A model generated the notes under the pieces. The model had not been told where the DNA came from. It searched no databases and was given only the letters and a program-made list of their open reading frames with translations. The position numbers were made by a program, and so were the translations under genes. From Tribonema minus (taxonomy: Eukaryota; Sar; Xanthophyceae; Tribonematales; Tribonemataceae): 64,000 nucleotides of DNA. This document shows, piece after piece, positions 1 to 12,600 of this stretch; position 1 is the stretch's first letter; the number at the start of each line of letters is the position of its first letter. The stretch covers positions 1 to 64,000 of the forward strand of contig JAFCMP010000036.1 in the NCBI GenBank assembly GCA_017506865.1, read 5' to 3'.

Positions 1-265
1 AACGTGCGGAAGGTCGGCGTAGACACTGCAAGGCGCGAAGGCACAACGGCAGACCTTCCGCGTGAGCCCGCGTGGGTCAACTACTACCTCACCCCACGCT
101 GGGGGGACGCGGACTTCATGGACGGCGAGGAGGAAAAGGGTGGCAGGCTCCGGCACGCGCAGCACCGCCTCGGAACGAGTTGGTTAAAGTTGCCGAGAGC
201 TTCTCGAGGGGCGCACGGCCAATGATGTAAATAACGACTAGCACGCCGCGAACAGAATGGAGGCG
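1..265 (+). pseudogene. Myb R2R3-like fragment, left edge, degenerate
   Basis: Reading rightward from the window edge, the sequence gives an end-of-repeat helix (WVNYYLTPRW, about 79-108) and then, with one frame change near 185-200, a second repeat resembling LGTSWLKVAESF and RTANDVNN. The order and spacing fit the third helix of Myb R2 followed by R3. Stops and a frame change follow, so this looks like a decayed or partial Myb DNA-binding domain rather than a working gene. The 5' part lies outside the window. At the DNA level about 197-251 resembles the reverse complement of the Myb fragment at 356-660. I infer Myb ancestry from tryptophan spacing only. Confidence 0.45.
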
Positions 266-355
266 CGTAGGAGCAGCAGCAGCAGGTCCAGGCCTCTTGG
301 CTCAAGGCAGAGAAAGGCAGAGAGAAGACAGAACCCTGCTGTTGCTGCTCATTAC

Positions 356-660
356 CTATGCGTCTCTCTTCTTTCGCGGGGCGTGGTAGTGGTTCTTTGC
401 ATCATTGGCCGTGCGCTCCTCCAGAAGCTGTGCTATTTCAGCCCACTTGTTGCTGAGCCGCTGCTGAGCGGAGCTCACACTCTTTCCTCAGGAAGTCCAC
501 TTCCGCTCCAGCGTGGAGTCCAGGCATTTTTTGACCCAGCTGCGCGGCAGGCCTGGTCGTTGCCTTGGTGCGGACGCCGCTACGACGGACCACTTCTCTG
601 CGCCGACGTTCTGCAGGATGTCGTCCTCCTCCGCAGACCATGTGGGTCCCCTGCCAAAAT
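356..660 (-). pseudogene. Myb R2R3-like gene fragment with in-frame stop
   Basis: Translated on the minus strand, this segment holds two Myb repeats in one frame. Repeat one starts WSAEEDDIL, with tryptophans at WSVVAA and WVKKCLD; repeat two has KWTS, then SNKWAEIAQLLEERT and AKNHYHAP. The R2R3 tryptophan spacing is kept, with Tyr in the last position. One TGA lies in frame between KWTS and GKSVSS near 490, and the frame ends at the TAG at 356-358. A possible acceptor (ggcag) precedes the first repeat near 655. A pseudogene, a sequencing error at the TGA or a retained exon of a larger Myb gene are all possible. TGA is a stop in other genes here (PsbP-like, Kir, listerin), so recoding is unlikely. 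Confidence 0.55.
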
Positions 661-1674
661 GCACCACCGGCAGAGAGATCAGCAACAATTCATGCGCGCT
701 TGCACCTCGCAGCCCCCAAACTCCCCATCACGTCGCGGCAGATGGCATGTCTAAATCCTCTCTGTTTTCGAGAACGCAACGAAGAACGCAAAGTTGAGTG
801 GTACCAGCTTGGTTGGACGTGCCACATTTTTTTTGCTTGTTGAAGTTGAAGCAGGGAACTGAACTTCAACAAGAACACCACCGTCCCACAAACGCGCCAG
901 GCATGCAGCGTGTGTGTGTGTGTGCGTTTGCCTGAGTTGACAGCGCTACAGCGTGCACATTCAGGCAGCGTCCGAGCTTTGCCCGTACATGTCAGTTGAA
1001 GCATCAGAAACGAGGCACGCCCAACCGTCCAGGGACGAGCAGACGTTGCAGAACCAGATCTGGACTGCAATGCAGCATGCACACGCCATCCCCCGTGTGT
1101 GCTGTGACGCTTTGCAACAGCTCAGCCTGCCCTGCCCTGAGTGGCATGGCATGGAGCGCATGCAACTGTGAGCACGCTGCGATCGCAGAAAGAAAAACAA
1201 AAATCAAGCAGCGTGTACAGAGTAATGAGGTGGGGGTATCTTTAAATATATGCGATGTGGGTTTGCTGGAAATTTGCTAGTTGGTTGCATCGACGGTGGC
1301 CACGTCTACAAGACCAGTGCGCTGGATGATCTATTTGAAGCTCTGTTCTTTCTGCACAGACAGGTAGCTGCTGCGCTGTCTCTAAAACTGCAGCAATCAA
1401 AGCGAAACGCATCTCCAATGCCTTTGCGCAGCGCGTATGAATATGGTCCGCATCACAACATCAACCCATCGGCACGCAACATGAACCTGCCACAGTGCAT
1501 CCTCGTCAGCGCACCATGATGTGGCTGTGTCAGAAGGCACTCAATCATAAATAGGGCTGTCCTGCCTGTCTGCATGCCGTTTGGGGGGCATTGACTGCAG
1601 CCCAACTTCAACAAACGAAGCACTGCCGCGCACCGGCGCAATGCGCCCACGCTAGCGTACGTCACAGTTATCGG
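661..1674. other. No gene recognised
   Basis: This lies 3' of the minus-strand C2 gene. Open frames are short and show no GC-rich third-position signal. It contains a short GT run near 910-924 and the recurrent ttgaagt/acttcaa word near 841-875 and 1605-1613. I see no RNA gene or repeat array. Confidence 0.6.
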
Positions 1675-4600
1675 TCAGAAGAAACCGCCGCCGGCATCCA
1701 CAGTGCCATGGCTCAAACTATTGGGCTCCAAAACGAGGCCGAACCGCTGCGGCATCACGGGCCTGCCAGCGGCAGCATCTGCGCCGCAAGGGCTGCCGCC
1801 GCGGCCGTCGTCCTCGCCGTCATTGCCGCCGCCGCTGCTGCTGCCTCCGCCGGCGCCGCCGCCACCGCCGAGTTCGCTGTCGCTCGCAGCGCGCCGCCGC
1901 GCTAGCGGTGATGCCGCAGCAGCGCCGGGGGCAGCGGCCAAGGGCGAGTAGCTCCCGGGGCGGGTCGCGCGGCGGCGGCGGAGGCGGCGCGCGCGTCGCG
2001 GCCGCCGCCGTCGCTGCAGACGCTGCCGCCGCCGCCGCTGCGCAGGTCGAGGCGGCGGCGCAGGCGCTCCGCGAGGCGGCGCGCAAAGTGCTGCCGCACG
2101 CGGCGCTGCACGAGCAGCACGGCGTCGTCCTCGGAGAGGCCGCGGTACGAGGACGCGACGCTGCGCGCGGCGCCGAGCCCGAGGCGCAGCACGCGCGCCA
2201 TGCGCGGCACGAGCGCCGCCGCGCCGGCGAGCAGGCGCAGCGTGCGCGCGAGCGAGCCCGCGAGCTTCACGTACGCGAGGAGCTGTGATGGGGGGGGGGG
2301 GCAGTGCGGGGGGGGGGGGGGGGGGGGGGGGTCGCGTCAGAGCGCTGTTGGGAGGCTGAAGCAGTTGGGAGCACGCCACGGGTGCATGTGTCGTGTTGCG
2401 TCGTAAGGGATACCTGTGAAGTTGCAGACTTGTGGTTTCGATCATTGGTTTGGCTTGAAGTGCATCCGTGTGGCCCCGTCACCGACACTGTGTCACAGGC
2501 CGTGGCGGGTATGGTGCACGGACTAGGCAGCAGCGGGGTGTCGCGCGGATGGAAGCAGGTGCGTGCATGTAGATGATTGATGATTGCGCCAGGGCCCACT
2601 AGCAGCGGCACAACGTTGGTCTCCTGGGCAGAGTGCGTGTCGGTGCTCACTGCAGCACAAGCTGACCCCCAGTCGCCTTACCAAATGCTGCTGCAGCAGT
2701 GCTCCACAGCAGCACTTCGCTCTTGGCAAAGAATGGCTCAAAGGCATTGTCACAAGTGCAAAACGCGCTGGGTGCGAGCGCGCACACGCGCTCCTGCAGG
2801 CTCACCCGCCTTGTAACTGGCGCCGCCGACATGACGACCGCCGAGTGTCAGACCATGTGGAACCTATCAGACTTGGTGACAGAGGGCAAGTGCAGTGGTG
2901 TTTGCACGTGCCCTTGGCAAGGGTTCAAGCCACAATCATGTTGCTGCCACGGACAGCACAGAGGGCGACTATAGAGACCGTACACAAGTGTTTTCGAGCG
3001 CCGGAAGTTGCAGGAAGACATCGCTCTATCTAACCCACTGTTGGTCAGACACCAACGCGCAGCACGGCTCAGCGCTGACGCGCGCGCGCGCCCCGCGCCC
3101 CACCTTGTACTCAAACACGCGGTGCACCCAGCGCTTGGTGACGCGCGTGCGGTTCCAGATCTTGCCGACCGCGGAGCGCCGCGGCGGCGGCGCGCCGAGC
3201 AGCGCGTGCAGCAGCGTGCGGCGCCCCTGCACGAACTGCGCGACGCCGCGGGCGCGTCATGACGGCGTTCTCAGCCCACGTGTCGAGTGCCTGGAAGGCG
3301 CGCGCGCGGCGCACCGCGTTGAGGCCGCGCCAGTGCAGCTTGCGCCCGAGCCTGCGCGCAAACGGCAGCGGCGGCGGCGGCGGCGACAGTGGCAGCAGCG
3401 GGTTTCAGCATTCGAGGCTTGGCTTGCGCACCCTCAGAAGCAGAGCAGAGCCATGCAGCCTGTGCGTTGTACATGCACACGGTGTAGTGCTGCGGACATC
3501 TCAAGGCGAAAGTGTGTTCGGGGTTTGCATCGACGAAAAGCGCCTCATGCGTCTGATCTTAACCCAGCCCTAACCTACAAGACAGGCGCAGCTGTGCACT
3601 GTAGGGGCTGCAAATCCAGCTCCCGCACCATCATGGGGGGGGGGAGAGGGAGGGGGGGACTGAGCGCGCCTCATCTGGCAGCTGGCATTTCTCAATCACA
3701 GCGCAGACCCCTCTCACAGAGTTGGCCAAGCTGCGAACGATGAACACGTGATCACTGCTGGAGGTTTATGTGCCCGGATGAGAGTGTGAATGTTGAGCGT
3801 TGTGATCGCCGTCATCGGAGAAGGCCTGTCCATGGCAGTATTGGATGTTACAGGCACTGCTCGCGCTGGGCAAACCACTGCGTCCAAAGCCTTGCAGCGG
3901 CTCGAGCGCGCCATCGTGTCAGAGATGTCATGGGGCGACGCAGCAGTCCTTGCCTGAAGACGAGCGAGATGTGGCCGAGCGTCGGTTGAGCTTCAGCACC
4001 AGGATTGGCCTGAAACCGTCCGTCATTGCCAGTGGCCGTGGCTGGAGTTACCATCTGCGTGTGCTTTGAAGGTCATGGACGTAAGCACATTGAGGCATCG
4101 CAGCAGCGCTCACCTGAAAACGAGCAGAGCCAGCGGGGTCTCCGGCGCCACCTTGCCGTCGCCGCCGGAGTCTGCGGTCCACGCCTCCCCCTCAAACCAC
4201 TCGTCCCCCAGGACTTTGCCTGCGATCGCAAGTAAAGCAAACGCTGGGGCTGTCAGGATACGCACGAGGCGCGCATAGAGACGACCTGCTGCTGCATCGA
4301 CTGGCGTTGCAGCCGGTGGATGCGCGGCGGCAGCGGCAGCGCGCATGCTCGGGCTGTAAGGACACACATTCGCGCAGCCGAGCTGCGGTGTTCACAAGCC
4401 CTGTGCGGGCTTGCTGCGCTGGTCCTCATGCTGGCGCGAGCGCTGCGCTGCGCGGAGCGGCCATGGGCTGAGCGCTGCCAGTGATGTACATGCATACACC
4501 AGCACGACGCAGGTCGAGGGGTGTGAGCTCTGTGCGGACGGCGGGGCACGCATGGCTGCACTGCATGGCTGCGGCGCGCCACGCATTTCCGCTTCTGTTG

Positions 4601-7600
4601 CTGCGCCGACAGCCGCCGTCGCCAGCCCGCCGTCAGCTACCGCCAGCGCCGGACACCCTTTGAGCCATTGCCGACGGCGCTGCCGCTGCCGTTCCTCTCC
4701 TCGCAGGCCAATGCGAAGACACCTGGCTGCGCGCCCACACTCAAGCAGCAAACTGTGCTGCGTGGCGCCACTGCTTGCCGCAGGCTACCACGTCAACATG
4801 TGCAGTGTGCACACACTCATGCAGCGCGATGAGCGGTAGCGCGCAGAGCGAGTCGCCGGCGCGCACTGCACGGGCGCCTGTCCTGCAGCGCAATCTACCA
4901 GCGACGCGCGCGCAGCTGCCGCTGCCGGCGCCGCCGGCAGCGCACGCGCAGCAACAGCACAGCGCCGCAACGGCGCGTCACACAAACGCTCTCCCCGCAG
5001 GGCGCACTCACGCAGCGCGTTATGCGGCAGCGCGCACAGCAGGTCGAGGCCTGCGCGCGTCGTCGCGTAGCGCCACGCCACGCGCCGCGGGTCCACCACC
5101 ACCGCGCCGTCCGCGCCTATGTAGCCCGTGCGCAGCGACACGGCGACGCCGAGCGCGCTGCTGGCGGTGAGCGCGGCGTCGAGCGCGCCCTGCCACGCCG
5201 CGAGCGCCGCGAGGCGCGCGTCCGCGCTCGCGTCGCACGCCCAGTCCAGGGCGCACCTGCGGCGGCAGCGGCGGCGTGTGCGTTCGTTCTCAAGCACCCC
5301 CCGAGTTTGTGCATGTATTCTCTATATAGGGTTGCCCTTGAGGTGCGAATGAAGCAGATGATCAACCGCGAGCGCCGCGAGCCGCGCGTCCGCGCTCGCG
5401 TCGCACGCCCAGTCCAGCGCGCACCTGCGGCGGCAGCGGGGTCGGCGGCGGCGCGCGTTTGCGTGTGTCTGCTGTTTATGTTCTTGAGTGCCCCAGTGAG
5501 TGCATGCGCGATTGATGAATTTAAAGAAATTAAATGCTCTCAAGGCGCGAGTCCATACATATGATCAACACCGCGCTCGCGTCGTACACCCAGTCCAGCG
5601 CGCACCTGCGGCGGCAGAGGCGGCGGCGGCGCGCGAGCGTTGCGCGTGTGCTGTTGTGTGTGTTTGTCCTTGAATACCCCAGCGAGCGTACGCGCTTGCG
5701 ATGAATTTGCTCGAGGCACGGAGTAGAACTGATGAGTTATGCCGTGCTTGCGACAGGCAGCGCGTGTGCGCTCGCGTCGCAGGGGTGCGCGTGCATTTGC
5801 GCAGCCTGTTTGGGACTGCCTTGGCGCACTCGAGGGGTGTGCTACCAGCGGCTCAAGTGCGCATAGGCGGTGATGTATGATGCGCATGCTGTCACCAGCG
5901 CACGTGAAGAGCGGGACCCTCACTGAGAGCAGCGCTCAGCATCAGATGACAAAGCTGCAGCGCGCCACGGCATCAGCACCGCGCGCGCGACGGTGGGGTA
6001 TGCATACCTACAGCAACCGCCCACATGTAACCGCTTTAACTGCAATACGCCCCATCGCGGCGCGCACCTGCGGCGTACGCGCGTGTAACTGCCTGCACGT
6101 AACAGCCGCAAGTGCCATCGAACCCCGTCGCAATGCGCACGTGCCGCGCAGCACGGCGCCGGCGAGCGCCACAGCGGCATACGCACACACACCTACTGTA
6201 ACCGCCCCGCATGAAACCGCTGTAACCGCCACCCCAACGCACCTGTGGCGCTGCACGGCGGTCGCGAGCATGACGGCGGCGTACGCGGCCAGCAGCAGCA
6301 GGTCCAGGACCTCGAGCGCCGTGCGCAGCGCGCTGCGGCCGGGCAGCATCATCCAGCGCCGCGCCGCCTCCGCGCGCGCGCGCGCGCCGCCGCTCGCGCG
6401 CCACGCGCTCGTCCCGCGGCAGCGTCCACCTGCGGTGCGCACGCAGCGGCGGCGGCGGCGCAGCGGCGCGTGCTGCTGAGTGCGCGGGGGGGCAGGAGCG
6501 GGGCCGGCGGCGCAGTGGTGCGGCGGTGCGCAGCGGCAGAGCGGCGGGCGGTCCGGTCCTGTCGCTGCGCGCACGCGTTCGGCGGCAGCGTTCGGCCCGC
6601 GCGCCCGCGCACCGGCGCGTTGAGTGCTTGAAGGGGGGGTCGTGGCGACCCTATGGAGCGGTGGTGCGGAGCGGTTGAGTGCGCTTTCAAAGCCCGTTGG
6701 GGGGTCGTGACGGTGCGCGTACGGAGCCGCAAACAGCACCGGCGCCTGCCGCCACGAGGCGCATGGCTTCATCACGCCTGTCGCGCCGGCGGAGTCGAGG
6801 GCAGCGCAACGGGTTCAACGCAGCAACTCTACTTTTTTCCGGTATACACACAGAAAGTGTGCACGATGACGACCGACCTGCGATGACTGCGTGGCCCGGC
6901 CTGTAGCAGCACGTGAGCGCTTGAAGCGGGCCTGGAGCGTGTATGCGCGTCGCGTGCGCATGGACACGCCCTGGAATCACACGGACGGCGGCGCCACGCG
7001 ATCAACTCGGTGCAGCAGCTCCTCTGCGGCAGCGCTCTGCTCATCGGAAGTACTTCGCATGGCAGGCGTGCCGCTCACAGACTCTGCAGCAGCGTCATGC
7101 GCTCCCTTCCCCCCTCCCGCCCCCATGGGCGAACGGCTCAGTGGCCTCAAGCGCAGCGCAACACGGGTTTTCAAAGTTGATTCTGAGCTGGATACGCTAC
7201 TGCCATGTTGCAGTGCGTCGCATAATCTTATACAATATCCCCCCCCCCCCCCCCTCTGGCGCTGCTACGCGCTGCGCCGAGCGCCTGGCGCTGCGGATTT
7301 TGTTGAGCAAATATGATGCCGCAGCTGGCGGCACGCGAGCGAGCAGCGGTGTGAGTGCAGCAGTGCTCAGGCGTGCGACTCACCCACACTGGCCATCACC
7401 TGCAAAAGCAGACATGCCTGAAGCATAGACACCAACTGACACTGGCGCGCGCGTGCGCACGCAGGCGGACGCGGACGCGAACGACGCACCTCTGCAGGAC
7501 CTTGACCAGCAGCTGCGACTCGTCGCGCAGCCGCGTCAGCAACAAATTTACATTCGTGAATATCATGTTCATGAATTAGCATGAACCATCGAGCGCGAAC

Positions 7601-9058
7601 GCACCTCTGCAGGACCTTGACCAGCAGCTGCGACTCGTCGCGCAGCCGCACGGACACGTTGACCACGCCGACCACGGCGCTCTCCGCATCGCTCGCAGCG
7701 CTGCTGCCGCCGCCGCCGCCAGCATCGCTGCCGCCGCCGCCGCCGCCGCCGCCGGCAGCTACATCAGCGCTGGCGTCCAAACCAGGAATAAGCCGTGGCA
7801 AGACCCCCCCTTCGTGCGCCCCCGTTGCAGCCCCCTCCTCTCCATGCGCCGGCGCCGGCGCCGCCGGCGCCGGCGCCGCTGCCACCGCGCCGCGTCGCGT
7901 CGCGCGCCACCGCTGCAGCACCGCCGGCGCCCTGCCTGGGCGCTCGAGGGCGAGCGCGGTCTCCGTGTCGGCGGCGGCGGACGCTGCTGCCAGAGCGCGC
8001 AGCTGCTCCGCCGGCAGCACGGCGCGCCCGAGCAGCTGCGTGCGGCGCGAGAAGCGGCCGGCGGCGCTGCACGGGCTCGCGGGTGCGGCGGCAGGCGGCG
8101 CGGCGGTGGTAGCGGCGGCGGCGGGGGCGGCAGCGGCGGCGCTGCTGCTGCTCACTGCTGCTGCTGCGGAGCGCGGCCCCCACACCTCCACCTCCAGCGT
8201 GCCGGGCTGCGCAGCGGCGGACGACAGGGTGTGGCGATCAGCTGACCAGATGCGATGTAAGGACATTGCGGCGCGTCACTGCAGTGCTGTAGAGGGACTT
8301 GTCCTACCCTCACAGGCCTTTGAAATTGCCAGTTCACCTGGCAAATACGCCGACTCGCGACGCTGGCGCTCATCTTCAACGAGCAAAAACATGGCCCTAG
8401 CACTACCCCCTGCCCCTAACCCCAACTCGCGCGCGAGCTGCTCACCGCGCGCAGCAGCTCCAGCGCCGACGGCCCCCACACCACCTCAAACCACTTGGGG
8501 CTGTCCAGCGGCGCCGGCGCCGCGTCCCCCACCACGCACTGGCACCGCGCAGCGCCCCCCCCGTCGCCCCCCAGTGGCAGCGGCGCATCGCTGAGCGCTG
8601 ACGCGTAATCGCGCGGCGCAAAGCCGAGGAGGCGCGCCGCGAGCGTCGAGCGCGCGCCGTGCAGCACGAACGCCGCCACGTGCGCGCGCGCCGTCGAGTA
8701 GAGCGTGAAGCGGCGCGCGCGCGCGTCCCAGTGGCAGCGCAGCCCCGCCGCGCGCCAGCCTGCGAAGCCCTCCGCTGCGGGGCGCATACGAAAGGGGGGG
8801 GGAGGGGGAGTGCGTGGTACGCAGAGCGTCACGTTTAAAGCAACACCCTCCGCTGCAAAGCGCGCACGCGCACGCTAGAAAGAGACAAAGAGAGAGAGAG
8901 ACCCGCAGCTTGTTGGCAACGGAATAGGGGGGAGCGGGGGGAGGGGCGCAAGGGGAGGGTACCCTGTACAGCACAGTGCCACTTGTGGGAACAGCGCAGC
9001 GCAGTGGCAGCGCAGCTCTGCCAGCCCGCGAAGCCCTTCGCTGCGCGGCGCGAGAGAC

Positions 9059-9092
<34 letters not shown>

Positions 9093-9631
9093 TAGCGCAT
9101 TGGTATGCGAGGCGTCACGCTTAAGGCCCGCTGCGCGCTAGCCCGCAGAGCCCTCTGCTGTAAGGCGCGCAAGCGCACGCTAGAGAAAGAGAGAGAGAGA
9201 GCGACGTGGCGTGATGGTGGGCACAGGAATGGGGGGGCAGGGTGGGAGGGGAGGGGGGGGGGGACAGGGGAGGGCACCCTGTACAGCACAGTGCCACTTG
9301 CGGGAACAGAGCGGTCAGAGACTCCACTAGCCGCGGCCATCTGGGCGGCACTGCAGCGAATAGCATAGCGATGCTGCCAATGCGGCGCCGCCGCCGCTAC
9401 TCCTGCTGCCGGACGAGGCACAGCTGTGCGCTGCCAAAAAGCAGGGCATGGAAATAGAGCTTTCCGCTGCGCAAGCTGCAGACCGCATCGGTCCTCAAAA
9501 TGGTACTCGATGTGTGACCATCAATTTGGCACCGCACTCGCAACGCACAAGCGCTCCAACCGCGCTCGTCTCACCGATGGGGTTCTGCCGCGCCGCCGCC
9601 GCCGCCCCCCCCGCCGCTGCCGCCGCCGCCG

Positions 9632-9669
<38 letters not shown>

Positions 9670-12600
9670 GCGCCGTTGAGCGCGTCCGCCAGCCCCTGCG
9701 CGTCGTATGTCGACAGGTGCATCGCGCGCCCGACCTCCACACGAACCTCCTCGCTCCGCGGCCACATCCAGGCGCCCGCCGCGGCAGCGCCGCCGCCGCC
9801 TGTGCCGCTGCCGCCGCCATCGCCGGTGCCGCTGCCGCCGCCATCGCCGGTGCCGCTATCGGCGGCGGCGGCGACGGCGGAGCTCGGCGGCGCCGTGTGC
9901 AGCGCGCGCTCCAGCCATTGTCGCGCGAGCGGCGACAGCGGCGGCGCCTGCTGCTGCTGCTGCTGGTGGTGGTGCTGGTGGTGCTCGTGAGCGTCGGCGG
10001 CTCCAGCGGCGGCGGCGGCTGCAGCGGCGATGAGTGCGCTGCTGCGACGGCGATGCTCAGCGCTGCCGCCAATGCCGCCACCAGCGCTAAGAGGCGAAGG
10101 CGAGTACGGCGGCGACCACAGCGGGGACCACGGCCGGCGCGGCGAGTGCGCAGACGGCGGCGACCACGGCGGCGGATACTCAGCAGGAGAGTGAGAGCTG
10201 CGTCGACACGCTGCCCTGCCGCCGCCGCTGCTGCCGCCGGCGAGGCGCGGCGACGGCGCCGGCCAGTGATGGTGGTGGGCGGCGGCTGCGGCGGCATGCG
10301 CGCTGCCAGCAGCAGGGCTGGCGTCGCCATCGCCGCCGCCGCTCTCCCGGCCGAAGAAGTAGGACTCGCGGCGGCGGCTGCCGTCCGCAGCGGCCTGCGA
10401 CGCGCGGCGCTGCTGCGCATTGACGGCGCCGGCGCCGGCATGACAGCGCAGCCCGTGTGCGCCGCCGCCGCTGCGTGCGTCGCCGGCGGCAGCAGCGCCG
10501 TCCGTGGCAGCGTGCCGGAACCAGACCGTCACGACCATGAGGCCGTTGACGGAGGGGTTGAGGCAGAAGCCCTGCGTCCAGGAGGCGTGGCGGGGGACGG
10601 CGAGTTCGCGGCCGCGCCACGTGACGCGCAGCGCGAGCGGCGGGTCGCCCGGCGGCACCGGCGCGCAGAAGCCGCTGGCGCCGAGCAGCCAGCTGCGTGC
10701 GGCAGCAGGAGCGTGGGGGGGCAGGGGGGGGGGGGGGGGGGGCGGCGGGCGGGGGAGGGGAAGACTGTGATGCAGGCCAGGACTGCACCAGTGTCTGATA
10801 TAATGATACCTTTCAGTCTTGTACTTGGAACGGATTTTTTGCTTGGAGTCACGCACGCGTAGCCGCGCGCCCTTCACAGCGACCAGCGGGACCAGAGCGG
10901 CGCGGCGGGCGGGGGGGGAGGGGAGCGAGGCGCGCCATGTGCTGTGATTATGCTGAGCGGAGAAAGGGGGCCGGACTGACCGCGAGCTGCGCGCCGTCTG
11001 GGCCTTCGCGCGCAGCACGGTGGTGCAGGGAGATGGATGTACGTGGATCGACAGCTCAGAGCGGCGGCCGCGTCAACGCAGCGTCTGAGAGCGGGCACTC
11101 ACGGCTGCAGGCGGACCATGGTGAGGCGCGCGCGCAGCGCGGCACATGGCGCAGCTACTTCATCTCTCAAAAACCAGGCTGTTGATGGACCACGCTATCA
11201 TCGCATCTGAGAGAGCGCGCACTCACAGCTGCAGGCGGACCATGGTGAGGCGCACGCGCAGCACGGCGCGCGCCGCGCCCCAGCGATCCCCCGCCGCGCG
11301 CAGCGGCAGCTCCACGGGGTAAGGGCGCGACGCCAGGTCCACCAGCACCCGAGGGCCCACCGTGCACGTCGCCAGCAGCGCACGGCCGCCGCCGCCGCCC
11401 GCCGCTGGCGCCGCCGACGCCGCGGACAGGTTCTCGCTGACGCGCTGCCCTGCGGCGGCGAGGCGGCGGCGCGCGCTGCTGACGGCGGCCTTGGCGACGC
11501 GCACCGAGTCGTACAGGAGATCGTCGTAGAGGTCCTGTGTCCGGGGGGGGGTGGGGGTGGAGGGGCGGGGGGGGGTTAGAGGATGGGGGGGGGGGGGTTA
11601 GAGAGTGTATGCATGGGGAGGGGGGGGGCGGCAGAGGGTAGGGAGATAGAGAGTGTATGTGGGGGGAGGGGGGGGGGGGGGGGCGCGCGTGAGTCTCTGA
11701 GCGACACATACGCGGTGCGATGTTGTGCAAGGTGAGATGCGTGATGCACACGTGCGCTGCGGCGCGCGATGAGCACCTGCCTACGCACGGCGACTGAGCG
11801 CCGCATGGCGACGGAGCGCCGCATGGCGACTGAGAGAGAAGCTCGCGCGATGTCAGTACGCATCGGCGTCCCACATCGCGCCGCTCCCTCGACACAAGAC
11901 ATACTTCGCAGCGCACTCGACGAGCGGCGCACCTGCGGCTCGTGCCTCGCGACGCTCAGCGCGGCGGCGCCGGCGGCGCGGCGGCGGTGCGGTGGCGCCG
12001 GAGGGCCCGCCCAGAGCTCAAAGGTGACGCCAGCGTGCGCGCCGCGCGGCTCGGGCGCGGGGGTCAGGGGCTCCTCAATGACAAAGCGCTCGTCGAAGAG
12101 GGGGCGCTTGCTGCCCGGCTGCTGGTCGAAGTTGCGCGTCGTGCCGACCTGGGGGGGGCCCCAGGGGGGGGGGGGGGGGTAGGGGGGGTCTATCTCTGGA
12201 GTACTCCGCGTCGTCATCTCAGGTCACAATAAGGGGATAGGTACTGCACGACCCCCAGTAAATATGATATTCTCCTGGCGCGTACAGTTTCGGTGAGGAC
12301 ATGCCGCAAGAGCTGGCTGCAGTGGCGGAATTGCGGCGCGGCGCACATCAGCTGGCCCCGACGCTGCTGCCACGCTCGTGCGCACCTCAGTGAACGATAC
12401 CCGCCAGTACTTTGAATGATAATCGATCACGGTACATGATACAACCTTCCCGCGGCGCTGGCGCCTTCAGCAATGCGTTGCGTATTTGTACAAAGTGGTT
12501 TTAATCAGGGTTAGGGTTGGGGGTGAGGGCGACAACCCCGCAACAGTCATGGTACGTGCGGATTGCAGCGACGCTTTGCTGAAGCAGAGCGCGCAAAGTT

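Noticed and set aside
480-500. Stop-codon recoding (selenocysteine or readthrough) in the Myb fragment
   Set aside because: No supporting structure seen and the neighbouring copy is also decayed.
9061-9090. G run as an assembly gap filler
   Set aside because: Similar pure G/C runs recur next to many acceptors, so they look genuine, though exact lengths are unreliable.
9426-10862. Plus-strand open frame of 478 codons
   Set aside because: Arg/Ala-rich shadow of C2-gene exon 4, whose minus frame has balanced composition and matching splice phases.
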